From Dastarcus helophoroides (lineage: Eukaryota > Arthropoda > Insecta > Coleoptera > Bothrideridae), in contig CM053337.1 of NCBI GenBank assembly GCA_028583605.1, positions 18,971,694-19,035,693 of the forward strand: a stretch of 64,000 nt of DNA, written 5' to 3'. Positions 22,745 to 35,115 of the stretch are shown here, piece by piece (position 1 is the stretch's first letter; each line of letters starts with the position of its first letter). The position numbers and the translations under genes were made by a program. The notes under the pieces were generated by a model. The model did not search any database, was not told the origin of the DNA, and saw nothing but the letters and a program-made list of their open reading frames with translations.

Positions 22745-23205
22745 GGGGTGCGAAGGTGTGCTTTGTCCTGTTTGTTTGTCCGCTTTTCATGGCTCTATTA
22801 CAGGAGCGATTTTGACGAAAATTGGTATAGACGCAGGCTCGTTAATGGGATAGGTTTTATCCCGGAAAACTGCCCCGTATGCTTCTAATTAACATATTCA
22901 GAAAGCAAGTAGGATGCAACCTAGACTACAAATTCGTGCAGCCCTCCAGGCATCTGTAGTGAATCATAGGTAGCTGAACTACCAACAGTTGAAACATTGC
23001 CACCTAGCGAAGCGGTTGCTCTCTAGGAAAGTTCCCAGAAGACAAGGATTCTAATATATTCAGAAAGACTAAATACCTTTCCCCACTTTTTATGTAAATA
23101 AATAATCTGGTAGCTTTATCTAAGGATGGGGCGCAACGTAGCACCTAGAATATCTTTAGTATTGTCGTCTGATAGCATTGTCTAGCACGATAGGGCTTAA
23201 ATTTG
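22745..23205. mobile_element. Probable dispersed-element remnant
   Basis: The composition changes abruptly to ordinary complexity at 22745. The stretch with aggagcgattttgacgaaaa and ttttatcccggaaaac resembles wording seen in many insect interspersed repeats (recollection, not a search). No ORF. The element class is undetermined. Confidence 0.3.
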
Positions 23206-23211
23206 TTAATG

Positions 23212-23409
23212 CAGTGTTTCCCAACCGGTGTGTCGGCGGAAGTTCTCTGATGTGTCACCAAAATATGAGATTATAAAAATTACCTCTTTTTTGGTTGTAA
23301 AAAATTATTTAATTGGGCGCTCAGAGATTATGAAAAGGATTAATGTGCGTCGTTTTTTTACACGATACCGAAAGAGTGTCGCTTTAAAAAAAAAGGTTGG
23401 GAGACACTG
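23212..23409. mobile_element. hAT-type MITE, about 198 bp
   Basis: It starts cagtgtttcccaacc and ends ggttgggagacactg, imperfect terminal inverted repeats with the CAGTG...CACTG ends typical of hAT (Charlie-like) elements. There is no transposase inside, so it is non-autonomous. The 8-bp flanks (tgttaatg, atcttata) do not match, so no target duplication remains visible. Confidence 0.7.
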
Positions 23410-23585
23410 ATCTTATATATAGCGAAAGATTTGTTTGACATCTAAATATGCACATGATCGTATCAACGAATTTGAACAAAACATCATTCTACAATCTACA
23501 CGAATTCTTTATAATTGTGCATAGCGCTGATTAATCAAGTTTATTTTGTAGGTCTCAAAGAAATGTCCTGAGAACACCATCTGGG

Positions 23586-24409
23586 ATGACAGAATACCGC
23601 AGAAGCATGATGTGCTGGAGATCGGGCGGAGTGATACTAAATGGCCTCATTTTGCTTGTTTTCTGCCTACAATCGATGGTTTCAGCAACGATACCGACCA
23701 GTGCGAAATTCTACCGAATACACTGGAACGCGTCAAACCCCATTTTTCGCATAGACAACACGGACAACGTCATCGACGTTAACAAAAACAACTTAAACTT
23801 CGAGTACGACCAAGTCGACCTAATATGCCCGGTATACGTCCCGGGTACGCGCGACGAAGACATGGAAAAATACATAATATACAACGTATCCAAAGACGAG
23901 TACGAAACTTGTAGGATAACGAACCCCAACCCAAAAATAATCGCGGTCTGCGACAAACCACACAAACTCATGTACTTCACGATAACGTTCAGGCCGTTCA
24001 CCCCACAACCCGGGGGCCTGGAGTTCCTCCCCGGCCACGACTACTATTTCATCTCTACCTCCACCAGCGACGACTTGCACAGGAGAATAGGCGGCAGATG
24101 CACCACACACAACATGAAGATCGTTTTCAAAGTTTGGGGTCCGACGCCGACCTCGCCCCCAAGCAACACGGTCAAGGTGTCGCCGACGTGGTGGCCGGTG
24201 ACACCGCCCAAAACCCCACCGATTCACGACCACCACAACTACCACAACGCGACCGCCCCCGACCACTAAAAAGTCCAAAACGTACAGCAAACACCCCAAC
24301 TGAGGTGGTCAAAAGCGAAGAACTCACGTTAGGTGGTTCCTCCGGTAGTGCCAGTGTAAATTTGTTAGTTATTTGCGGAGTTTTCACTTTGGTGTTTGCG
24401 ATGCGATGA
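23586..24409 (+). CDS. Ephrin (Eph receptor ligand), GPI-type; two frameshifts
   Basis: Membrane-anchored ligand of Eph receptor tyrosine kinases, used in axon guidance and tissue boundaries. ATG at 23586 (alternatives at 23607 and 23610) is followed by a hydrophobic signal (about residues 16-34). The receptor-binding domain (about 41-185) has the four family cysteines C81, C109, C122 and C172, with FRIDNTDNVIDVN and GHDYYFISTS motifs. A Pro/Thr-rich stalk follows and the C-terminus is a hydrophobic GPI signal (SASVNLLVICGVFTLVFAM) ending with TGA at 24407-24409. To reach it the frame must move twice by one base: near 24223 (extra T), entering a TTTTTTTRPPPTTKK stalk, and near 24289-24291 (extra A). 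Without them the ORF would stop early at 24269. An acceptor-like TTTTGTAG at 23551 suggests an upstream non-coding exon. Confident on family. Confidence 0.9.
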
Positions 24410-25050
24410 AATTTTGCGACCCCCACAGACCTAGTGTGACCCTTTTGTCCCCGTTTGACGTGTGTCCGAAAACTCCTAGTTTTTATAAAAGATACATAAG
24501 TCTAACAAGATTGAAAATGACCGCCTCGACATTACATTTGGTGGTAGTCTACCCAATTTTGGCCCCAATAACTGAAAGAAAAATTTTTAAAAAGTTTATC
24601 GAATTTACTTCAGTAAAGATGCAACCTCGGAGATTATAGGAAAGTTCGGCGGCGTTAAGCTTCCAATAAAATTGAAGAATTTCGACAGATTGAGCAATTT
24701 TGATAGATTCGACAACCCCCACAATCTAAAAAATGTGCGGAATTCCGTAACTGAACCATCACAATTGGACGACTTTTTGCAGAATGAAATTTCGACTTTT
24801 AAAAAAATCCCTCTTCACAAAATTTCTCTTTTTTTTCAAGAAGTCGCGATCTTAGGAACACTTGCTTCTTTGATTTTTTCAAAATTTTCCTTGAAGAAAT
24901 TCATTTTCAAAGTATTGATACTTCAAACCTAACGTTTCGGTTCCAATTTTCTCAAAATTTAAATTCCTAAAGTTTGCCTTTTTTTTGGTAATTTAAATTT
25001 TTCAGAAACTTAAAAATTTCAAGGTTAAACTCAAAATTTCGAAAAATAGT
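24410..25050 (+). other. Ephrin 3' region
   Basis: Moderate complexity to about 24750, plausibly 3' UTR, then AT-rich words begin. There is an ataaaa-type A-rich motif near 24666 (caataaaa), a possible poly(A) signal. No other gene. Confidence 0.35.
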
Positions 25051-25054
25051 CGAA

Positions 25055-27350
25055 AAGTTTGCGTAATTTATTCTTTTCTGAGCTTTTCACGTCTCATGTA
25101 CAAAATTTGTTTACCTGAAATTTCGACTTTTTTTTTCAAAGTCACTTTTTTTTCAAAATCATTCTCTTTCTTCAGAATCAGTTTTTTCTTTTTCACAAAA
25201 TGCGTCTTTTTTTAGCAAAATTTGCGTAATTTATTATTTTCTGAGCTTTTTACGTCTCTTGTACAAAATTCGTTCACCTGAAATTTCGGCTTTTTTTTCA
25301 AAATCACTCTTTTCTTTTAAATCACTTTTTTTTTCAAAATCAGTTTTTTCTTTTTCACAAAATACGTCTTTTTTTAACAAAACTTCCTTTGAAATTTCGA
25401 ATTTATTCCAAAGTTCGTCTTTTATCAAAATACGACTCTCGAAATTTCGGATTTTTGTTTCAAAATTCGACGTTTTGTTTTTAAAATGTCGTCATTTCTC
25501 AAAATTCCACTTTTCTCCTATTTTTCTCAAAATTTAAATTTGAATTCCGAAAATTTGCGTTTTTTTTTTTTTGTAATTTAAACTTTTCAGTAACGTAAGC
25601 TCAAGTGTAAACTCAAAATTTCGAAAAGAAGTCGAAAAATTTGCGTAATTTATTATTTTCTGAGCTTTTCACGTCTCTTGTACAAAATTCGTTCACCTGA
25701 AATTTCGGCTTTTTTTTCAAAATCACTCTTTTCTTTTAAATCACTTTTTTTTTTCAAAATCAGTTTTTTCTTTTTCACAAAAGTGCGTCTTTTTTAACAA
25801 AATTTCCTTTGAAATTTCGAATTTATTCTAAAGTTCGTCTTTTTATCAAAATACGACTCTCGAAATTTCGGATTTTTGTCTCAAAATTCGACGTTTTGTT
25901 TGTTTTTAAAACTGTCGTCATTTCTCAAAATTCAACTTTTCTCCTATTTTTCTCAAAATTTAAATTTGAATTCCTAAAATTTGCGTTTTTTTTTGTAATT
26001 TAAACTTTTCAGTAACGTAAGCTCAAGTGTAAACTCAAAATTTCGAAAAGAAGTCGAAAAATTTGCGTAATTTATTATTTTTTTAGCTTTTCACGTGTCT
26101 TGTATAAAATTTGTTTAGTTGAAATTTCGACTTTTTTTTCAAAATCACTTTTTTTTTCAAATCATTCTCTTTTTTCAAAATCAGTTTTTTCATTTTCACA
26201 AAATCCGTCTTTTTTTAACAAAATTTCGTTTGAAATTTCGAATTTATTCTGAAACTCGTCCTCAAAATACGACTCAAAATTTCGGATTTTTGTCTCAAAA
26301 TTCGACGTTTTGTTTTTGTTTTTAAAATTTCATCATTTCTCAAAAAATTCAACTTTTCTCCTATTTTTCTCAAAATTTAAATCTGAATTCCTAAAATTTG
26401 CGTAATTTATTATTTTCTTAGCTTTTCACGTGTCTTGTACAAAATTTGTTTGCTTGAAATTTCGACTTTTTTTTCAAAATCACTTTTTTTTAAATCACTC
26501 TTTTTTTTCAAAATCAGCTTTTTCTGTTTTACTCAATGGGTCTTTTTTTAACAAAATTTCTTTTGAAATTTCGAATTTATTCTAAAATTCGTCCTCTTTT
26601 ATCAAAATGCCACTCCCGAAATTTCGGATTTTTGTCTCAAAATTCGACGTTTTTTTTTTGTTTTTAAAATTTCGTCATTTCTCAAAAATTCAACTTTTCT
26701 CTTATTTTTCTCAAAATTTAAATTCTGAATTCCTAAAATTTGGGTAATTTATTATTTTCTTAGCTTTTTACGTGTCTTATACAAAATTTGTTTACTTGAA
26801 ATTTCGATTTTTTTTTCAAAATCACTTTTTTTTTAAATCCCTCTTTTTTTTCAAAATCAGCCTTTTCTGTTTTACTAAATGGGTCTTTTTTGAACAAAAT
26901 TTCTTTTGAAATTTCGAATTTATTCTAAAATTCGTCCTCTTTTATCAAAGTGCCACTCTCGAAATTTCGGATTTTAGTCTCAAAATTCGACGTCCTGTTT
27001 TTGTTTTTAAAATTTCGTCATTTCTCAAAATTAAACTTTTTTCCAATTTTTCTCAAAATTTAAATTTGAATTCCTAAAATTTGCGTAATTTATTATTTTT
27101 CTTAGCTTTTCAAGTGTCTTGTACAAAATTTGTTTACTTGAAATTTCGACTTTTTTTTCAAAATCACGCTTTTTTTTTAAATCACTCTTTTTTTCAAAAT
27201 CAGCTTCTTCTGTTTTACTCAATGGATCTTTTTTGAACAAAATTTCTATTGAATTTATTTTAAAATTTGCCCTCTTTCATCAAAATACGATTCTCGATTT
27301 TTGTCTCAAAATTCTACGTTTTTTTTTTTGTTTTTAAAATTGCATAATTC
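25055..27350. repeat. Tandem array, ~340-425-bp unit, about 6 copies
   Basis: The anchor gtaatttattattttctgag recurs near 25065, 25225, 25650, 26065, 26400, 26745 and 27085, followed each time by cttttcacgtctcttgtaca, then Ttract-rich caaaatcac words. Copies shorten from about 420 to 340 bp toward the right. ORFs inside are artefacts. Confidence 0.9.
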
Positions 27351-27359
27351 CTCAAAATT

Positions 27360-28225
27360 CAACCATTTTTGTAAATTTCAACTTTTTTTAAATTCAATTT
27401 TTTTTTAAATTCAACTTTTTTTAAATTCACCTTTTTTTAAATTTAACTCTTTTTAAATTCAACTCTTTTTAGATTCAACTTTTTTTAAATTCAACTTTTT
27501 GCAAATTTCGACTTATTTATCAAACTTCGCCTTTTTCTCGAAATTTGGTAGATCTTTTGATAAAAAAAAAGTTAATATTTTTTAAATGATATTGATTTAT
27601 CTAGAAACTTTGAAAAAAGATGTTTTAAAAATATTAAATTTTTGTAAAAAGACGAACATTCCAACTTGTTTCTCAACATTTCGACGTTTATCTCAATAGC
27701 CGATGTTTTTTCATGTTACAGTGGGGCAGGAGGTGGAGCATTTGTTAGAAAAAAAATATTCAGTCGAGAAATTTCGACTTTTATCTTGGGTTGTCACTTT
27801 TCCTAAAATTTTCCTCAAAATTCGCCCTTCAAAATTTCGACAAAACTTGATTCTGTGTGGGAGATTTCGAATTTTCATAAGTTGCGTTATTTTTACTCGA
27901 AATTTCGACATTTCTCTTTTTTTTTAATTCGACTTCCTGCAAATTTCGTCTTGTTTATCAAATTTCTCATTTTTTCTCTAAATTTGGTAGATCGTTTGAT
28001 AAAAAAAGAATATATTTTTTAAATGTTATTGAATTACCTAGAAATGTTAAAAAAAAAATTTTAACTTGTAAATTTTTGAAAAAGATTGTTAAAAAAATTT
28101 AAATTTTTACAAAAAGACCAAAATTTTAACTCGTTTCTCAGAATTTCGACTTCTATCTCAATGGCCGATATTGTCTGACGTTACAGTGGGGCAGGAGGTG
28201 GGAGAGCTTATCCTTCACTCAATTT
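27360..28225. repeat. Short T-rich repeats and a ~465-bp direct duplication
   Basis: 27370-27500 is a run of ttttttaaattcaact units (about 16-17 bp). A segment with aaatttggtagatc, ttttgataaaa and ttacagtggggcaggaggtg occurs at about 27540-27740 and again at about 27970-28200. Confidence 0.75.
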
Positions 28226-28229
28226 GTTG

Positions 28230-29580
28230 TTAGAAATTTTTTTTTCAAAATGCAGTTTTTCGAAACGTTCGATTTTTATCTCAAAAGCCGCCTTTTTCTC
28301 GAAATTTTTTATATTTTTCTCAAAATGTCAATCTTTTCCTTAAAATTTTGATTTTTTTTCAAAATTTATTTATTTATTCGAAACTTTCGATTTTTACCTT
28401 GAAAATCGTCTTTTTCCCAAAGTTTTGTTATTTTTTTCAAAATGTCAATCTTTTTCTCAAATTTTTAAATTTTCTTCCAAATTCAGTTTTTCGAAACTCG
28501 ATTTTTACCTTGACAAGTCGCCTTTTTCTCGAAATTTCGATATTTTTCTCAAAATGTCACTTTTTCTCAAAATTTTGATTTTTTATTTTCAAAATTTATT
28601 TAGTTTTTCTAAACTTTCGATTTTTACCTTGGAAATCATCTTTTCCTCAAATTTTCGTTATTTTTCTCAAAATGTCAATCTTCTCAAATTTTTAAATTTT
28701 TTCCAAAATCCAGTTTTTCGAAATTTTTGATTTTTACGTTGAAAGTCGTCTTTTTCTCAAAATTTCGATATTTTCTCAAAATTTCGATATTTTCTCAAAA
28801 TGCCTTTTTCTCAAACTTTTGATTTTTTATTTTCAAAATTTATTTATTTTTTTGATTTTTACCTTGATTTTTTTCTCAAAATTTCGTTATTTTTTTCAAA
28901 ATGTCAATCTTTTTCTCAAATTTTTAAATTTCTTCAAAATTCAGTTTTTCGAAACTTTCGATTGTTACCTTGTAAGTCGTCTTTTTCTCGAAATTTCGAT
29001 ATTTTTCTTAAAATGTCACTTCTTTTCAAAATTTTGATTTTTTATTTTCAAAATTTATTTATTTTTTCGAAACTTTCGATTTTTACCTTGAAAATCGCTT
29101 TTTTCTCAAAATTTCGTTATTGTTCTGTAAAGGTCGATCTTTTTCTCAAATTTTTAAATTTTTTCCAAAATTCAGTTTTTCGAAAGTTTCGATTTTCATC
29201 TTGAAAGGCGCCTTTTTCTTGAAATTTCCATATTTTTTCAAAATCTCACTTTATCAAAATTTTAATTTTTTATTGTCAAAATTTATTTTTTCGAAACTTT
29301 CGATTTTTACCTTCAAAATCGTCTCTTTCTCGAAATTTCGTTATTTTTCTCAAAATGTCGATCTTTTTCTCAAATTTTTAAATTTTGTCCAAAATTCAGT
29401 TTTACGAAATTTTCGATTTTCATCTTAAAAGTCGCCTTTTTCTTGAAATTTCGATATTTTTTCAAAATGTCACCATCAAAATTTATTTTTTCGAAACTTT
29501 CGATTTTTACCTTCAAAATCGTCTTTTTCTAAAAATTTTGATATTTTACTCAAAATGTCAAATTTTTTACAAGAAATCGA
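28230..29580. repeat. Tandem array, alternating ~115-bp units
   Basis: The anchor cgaaactttcgatttttacc recurs roughly every 110-120 bp. Two alternating forms of unit differ in the preceding segment (caaaatttatttattttttc against ccaaaattcagtttttc), giving a ~230-bp dimer. The same family appears reverse-complemented at 36950-38410. Confidence 0.9.
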
Positions 29581-30655
29581 AATTTTGAAAAAAATGAAGA
29601 AATTTTCCAAAAAATGAAATTCTGAAAAAGTTACAGCTTCGAGGAAAAGTCGAAATTTTGATGATGAAAGGTCGAAATTTTCAAAGTCTAAATTCTGAAT
29701 AAGGTTCGAAGATATTAAAAATGTCGAAATTTTGAGAAAAACTTAATTTTTCAAAAAACAAATTTCAGAAAAATCTAATTTTTCAAATAAGAGTTCACTA
29801 CATAAAAGTTGAAACGTCGGTAAAAAGGCTAAATTTAAGAAAAAAATGTCAGTTTTAAAAAAAATCAAAATTTTGGGAAATTGTCAAAAGTTCAACCAAG
29901 GTAAAAATTTAAAAAAGCAGAGTAGATGTTTTGAAAAGTCAGTTTTTTAACATCTTGACAGAAAAAATCAAAATTTTGAAAAAAAAACAATTTTGAGAAA
30001 AGATCGAAATTATGTGTAGATTTTCAAAAAAATTCAGAATTTGTCAAATTGAAATTCTAAAGAAAGGCCAAACTGAAAAAGTCTTGGGCTTAATAAAATA
30101 AACATCTGAAAAAAGGTGGAAGCTTTGAATTTCAAAGTTTTCAAAATATAAAGACGAAGTGCTTTAAAGAACGAGAAAAATGTTTAAAAATTTTCACGAA
30201 AAATTGAAGGCGGACTTTTCAAAAAGTAATCATTTTTAGAAAGTTAGAATTTTGAGAGAAAGTCAAAATTTTTAAAAGAAGTTAAATAGAAAACACTCGA
30301 CAGAGTCAATATTTACAGAAAGTAAAAACTTTCACAATATTCAAATTTCAAAAAAGATTGAAAAGTTTTGAAAAAATCGAATTTAAAACCAGTTAGATTT
30401 TCAAAAAAATTGAAATTTCGAGTCTGAAATGAGGTCAAACATTCGAACTTCGAGATCAATTCAAGATATTAAAAAAAAATTGAAATTAAAAAAAATAAAA
30501 TCTTTAACAAGGACAAAAGTTATACTAAATTAAAATGTTCAAAAAACTCAAAATATAACCAAATAAGGCAGCATTTTGAGAAATTTAAAATATTCAAAAA
30601 ATCAAAACTTCGAAAAAAGTCGAAATTTTCAAAATCAAGCCAAATTTCGAGAAAA
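29581..30655. other. Degenerate AT-rich spacer
   Basis: Built from aaattttgaaaaaagtcg-like words with no clear period and no gene. Confidence 0.4.
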
Positions 30656-31190
30656 AAATTAAATGAATGAGTCGAACGAAAGATCGATTTTGTGAAAAAG
30701 TGGGTTTTTATTGGCGAAATTTTCGAAATAAAGCGAAATCAAAATCAAGCCAAAATTTCGAGAAAAAAAATGAAACTGGAAGTCGAACGAGAAAAGATTG
30801 ACTTTGTAAAAAAGTGGGTTTTTATTGGCGAAATTTTCGAAATGAGGCGAAACAAGCCAAAATTTCGAGAAAAAGAAATGAAACTTTGGAGGTCGATCGA
30901 GAAAAGATCGACTGTGAAAAAGTGGGTTTTTATTGGCGAAATTTTCGAAATAAGGCGAAATCAAAATCAAACCAAAATGTCGAGAAAAAAAAATGAAACT
31001 TTGGAAGTCGAACGAGGAAAGATCGACTTTGTGAAAAAGTGGGTTTTTATTGGCGAAATAAGGCGAAATCAAAATCAAACCAAAATGTCGAGAAAAAAAA
31101 TGAAACTTTGGAAGTCGAACGAGAAAAGATCGACTTTGTAAAAAAGTGGGTTTTTATTGGCGAAATTTTCAAAATAAGGCGAAATTTTCG
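30656..31190. repeat. Tandem array, ~107-117-bp unit, 4-5 copies
   Basis: The anchor gtgggtttttattggcgaaa occurs at 30700, 30814, 30922, 31039 and 31146. Unit length varies by small indels. Open frames on both strands are artefacts. Confidence 0.95.
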
Positions 31191-31979
31191 AAATGATTAT
31201 TTTCGATAAAAATTGATTTCTTCAGAAAAGCCGAAACTTTCAAAAAAAGTGACCAAAGAATCCTTTATCTTTTTTCATCGGACGAAAGTGCGGGTATCAG
31301 CCAGTTTTTTTAATAAAATTCAAGTTTTTCTTGAAGTTCGAACTCAAAATGACCCAGAATTCAAAGTTAAAAGGGAAATTTTTAAATTCGAAAAATCGAG
31401 ACATATTTCCTTCAAATTTTAAGCATTAGCAGAGTAGTTATATGCTGTAATATTTAAAGAAAAGAGAGAGAGAACATTTCCCAAATTATGTTAGAAAATC
31501 AATTTTTAATTAAAATAAAAACTTTTAAAAAATTTAAAAAATGATTCACCCGAAACTGAACCGATAGGATTTTTTCCCGGAACGAAAAAAATTATTTCGA
31601 AAAATAACGATTTTTGAAAAATACTGTCGAAATGTCAAGAAAAAGGTTGAAATCTCTCGAAGAAAAGTGAATATTTTCATAACAACGTTTAATTTTAAGA
31701 GGAAAAAACGAATTTTGGGAAACAGTTGGAATGTTAAGAAAATCGTGTTTAGATAAAATCCTAACCTTTCGAAAAATCTCAAAAACTGTTGAAAATTCGA
31801 AAAAAATATATTTTAAAAGGTGAAGTTTTGTAAAAAAAAAGACGTAATTTTCAGAAAAAGTTGGAACTTTGAGAAACGTTTTTCACTGTAAGTGAAGATT
31901 TCCAGAAGCATATCCCTATTTGGAGTACGAGTCAAAATTTCCAGAATAAGACAAATTTTGAGATTACTCTGTTCAAAAT
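31191..31979. other. Degenerate AT-rich spacer
   Basis: No gene or tandem order recognised. One patch near 31270-31340 is slightly more complex. Confidence 0.35.
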
Positions 31980-34290
31980 CCAGTCAACATTTCTAAAAAT
32001 ATCAAAATTGGTGACAAAAGTCGAACAAGAAAGAAACTAATAAAGTCGAATAAGAAAGAAACTTTAAAAAATCGAACTTTCAGAATTTAGTTAAAATTTC
32101 TGGAAAATCAGATACTAAAAAGGTCGAAAGTTTCAAAAAATCGCAGTATTAAGAAAAAAAAGGCGAAATCTCAAACAAAAACGATCTAAATTTCGAGAAA
32201 AACTTCGAAATTGAGAAAAATTTCGAAATTTTCTACAGGAAGTCAATTTTACATGGAAAAAACACTTGGATTCCTTCTGCAAATTTTTTATCTGCCTAAC
32301 ACGTTCAACTAAAGGCTTCTTCAGTTAATAAATGGTAATTTTTATTCTGAAAACTTTGATTTTTTTTTCTTAAGATTTCGACTTTAGTCTCAAAACTGCG
32401 ATTTGTTTAGAATTTAAAAGTCAAAATTGTGTATTCTCTTAAATATTAGGTAATCGCTTTCGCCAAACTTCTGGTTTATGCCAGAGTTTATACTCGAAAG
32501 TTTGGCCCTTTGCTCCTTGAACTTTTGTGTCAAAATTTATTAAGAAAGAAACTTTGAAAAGGTCGTACTTTCAGAGTCGAGTTAAAATTTCTGGAAAATC
32601 AGATTCTAAAAAGGTCGAAATTTACACAAAATTCCAGTGTTAAGAAAAGAAAGGCGAAATCTCGAATAAAAGCTACCTAAATTTCAAGAAAAACTTCGAA
32701 ATTGTGAAAAATTTCGAAATTTTCTACAGGAAGTCTATTTTACAGGGAAAAACACTTGGGTCCCTTCTGTAAATTTTTTAGCTGCCTATCACGTTCAACG
32801 AAACGCTTCTTCAGTTAATAAATGGTAACTTTTATTCTGAAAACTTTGATTTTTCTTCTTAAGATTTCGACTTTAGCCTCAAAACTGCGATTTGTTTAGA
32901 ATTTAGAAGTCAAAATTGTGTATTCTTTTAAATATTAGGTAATCGCTTTCGCCAAACTTCTGGTTTATACCAGAGTTTATACTCGAAAGTTTGGCCATTT
33001 GCTCCTTGAACTTTTGTGTCAAAATTTATTAAGAAAGAAACTTTGAAAAGGTCGTACTTTCAGAGTCGAGTTAAAATTTCTGGAAAATCAGATTCTAAAA
33101 AGGTCGAAATTTACACAAAATCCCAGTGTTAAGAAAAGAAAGGCGAAATCTTGAATAAAAGCTACCTAAATTTCGAGAAAAACTTCGAAATTGATAAAAA
33201 TTTCGAAATTTTCTACAGGAAGTCGATTTTACAGGGAAAAACACTTGGGTCCCTTCTGTAAATTTTTTAGCTGCCTATCACGTTCAACGAAACGCTTCTT
33301 CAGTTAATAAATGGTAATTTTTATTCTGAAAACTTTGATTTTTTTTCTTAAGATTTCGACTTTAGCCTCAAAGCTGCGATTTGTTTAGAATTTAGAAGTC
33401 AAAATTGTGTATTCTTTAAAATATTAGGTAATCGCTTTCGCCAAACTTCTGGTTTATGCCAGAGTTTATACTCGAAAGTTTGGCCCTTCGCTCCTTGAAC
33501 TTTTGTGTCAAAATTTATTAAGAAAGAAACTTTGAAAAAGTCGTACTTTCAGAGTCGAGTTAAAATTTCTGGAAAATCAGATTCTAAAAAGGTCGAAATT
33601 TACAAAAAATCCCAGTGTTAAGAAAAGAAAGGCGAAATCTCGAATAAAAGCTACCTAAATTTCGAGAAAAACTTCGAAATTGATAAAAATTTCGAAATTT
33701 TCTACAGGAAGTCAATTTTACATGGAAAAAACACTTGGGTTCCTTCTGCAGATTTTTTATCTGCCTAACACGTTCAACTAAACGCTTCTTCAGTTAATAA
33801 ATGGTAATTTTTATTCTGAAAACTTTGATTTTTTTTCTCAAGATTTCGACTTTAGCCTCAAAACTGCGATTTGTTTAGAATTTAGAAGTCAAAATTGTGT
33901 ATTCTTTAAAATATTAGGTAATCGCTTTCGCCAAACTTCTGATTTATACCAGAGTTTATATTCGAAAGTTTGGCCCTTTGCTCCTTGAACTTTTGTGTCA
34001 AAATTTATTAAGAAAGAAACTTTGAAAAGGTCGAACTTTCAGAATCCAGTTAAAATTTCTGGAAAGTCGGATTCTAAAAAGAGTCGAAACTTTCAAAAAA
34101 TCCCAGTGTTAAGAAAAGAAAGGCGAAATCTCCAATAAAAACGATCTAAATTTCGAGAAAAACTTCGAAATTGATAAAAATTTCGAAATTTTCTACAGGA
34201 AGTCGATTTTACAGAAAAAAACACTTGGGCCACTTCTGCAGATTTTTTAGCTGCTTAACACGTTCAACTAAACGCTTCTTCAGTTAATGA
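31980..34290. repeat. 489-490-bp tandem repeat, about 4.7 copies
   Basis: The anchor gtgtcaaaatttattaagaa occurs at about 32528, 33017, 33506 and 33996, i.e. a very constant 489-490-bp period. The units also share cgctttcgccaaacttctgg and cacgttcaac landmarks. Copies are highly similar, so this array is young or recently homogenised. Confidence 0.95.
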
Positions 34291-35115
34291 ATGGTCTTAA
34301 ATTTTGGTTTTTTACAACACTTGAACCACAGATTATGGTTTTTTTTTTCATAACACTTGAACCATGATGAACTGAAACGTGTTCTGAAGTAAATGCCAAA
34401 AATACAATGTTTAAGAATTTGTGCTTTTCTCTACAAAAAGCTGTCCAATTCAACAATAAGTTCGAAAGCTAGGTTGCCAAATTCGAAATTGAGGTGCAAT
34501 CGATAATATGAATACGAGTTGGTTAGACTACCAGTGATTTGGAGGAGTTCTTGGCGAAATTTCTTTGAGGTAGACAATATATTATTTTTATCGACGAATT
34601 CCCCCCCAATTTTAAAAACAATCGAGTCGGTGGTGTACAGTTTTTTTATATGTTGGTGTAGACTTCGAGATAATAAATTATAAATGCGCGCGCTCGAGAC
34701 GCATAGTGACCAATTCCAAAAAAAAAAAGGTAAAAAAATGATTAATTGTGTAAATGTTATATTTTTCGGTCAGTTGATCATTTCCTAGAATATAACAGTG
34801 TTGGACATTTATCTGCCGTAATTTGTATAACTGTAAAGACTGAACCTAGTTTTATTGTGTTATATATAAAGAAGTATTACTCAACTATAGTAGCTGTGGC
34901 GTTTTCAGCTTGAATGCGCCTGATGTACTTATTTATTTATTTCAAAGGTTGTGATATTTTAATCTCATTTTTTTCTAATGTGCGTAAGTCTGACCTATTT
35001 TTAACCACTTGTGCACGTACATTGACGCGGAATATCGCGACAGCCCTTCGGGGAAACCCCAATCTGACGAAAAAATGAGAGCTCGTATGGCGGCAGACAA
35101 CGACTGGTCATGCGA
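34291..35115. other. Moderately complex intergenic sequence
   Basis: No long ORF. The left arm of the 16-bp inverted repeat (34896-34911) lies here. Sequence from 34990 to 35115 has ordinary base composition but no coding sequence that I recognise. Confidence 0.35.
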
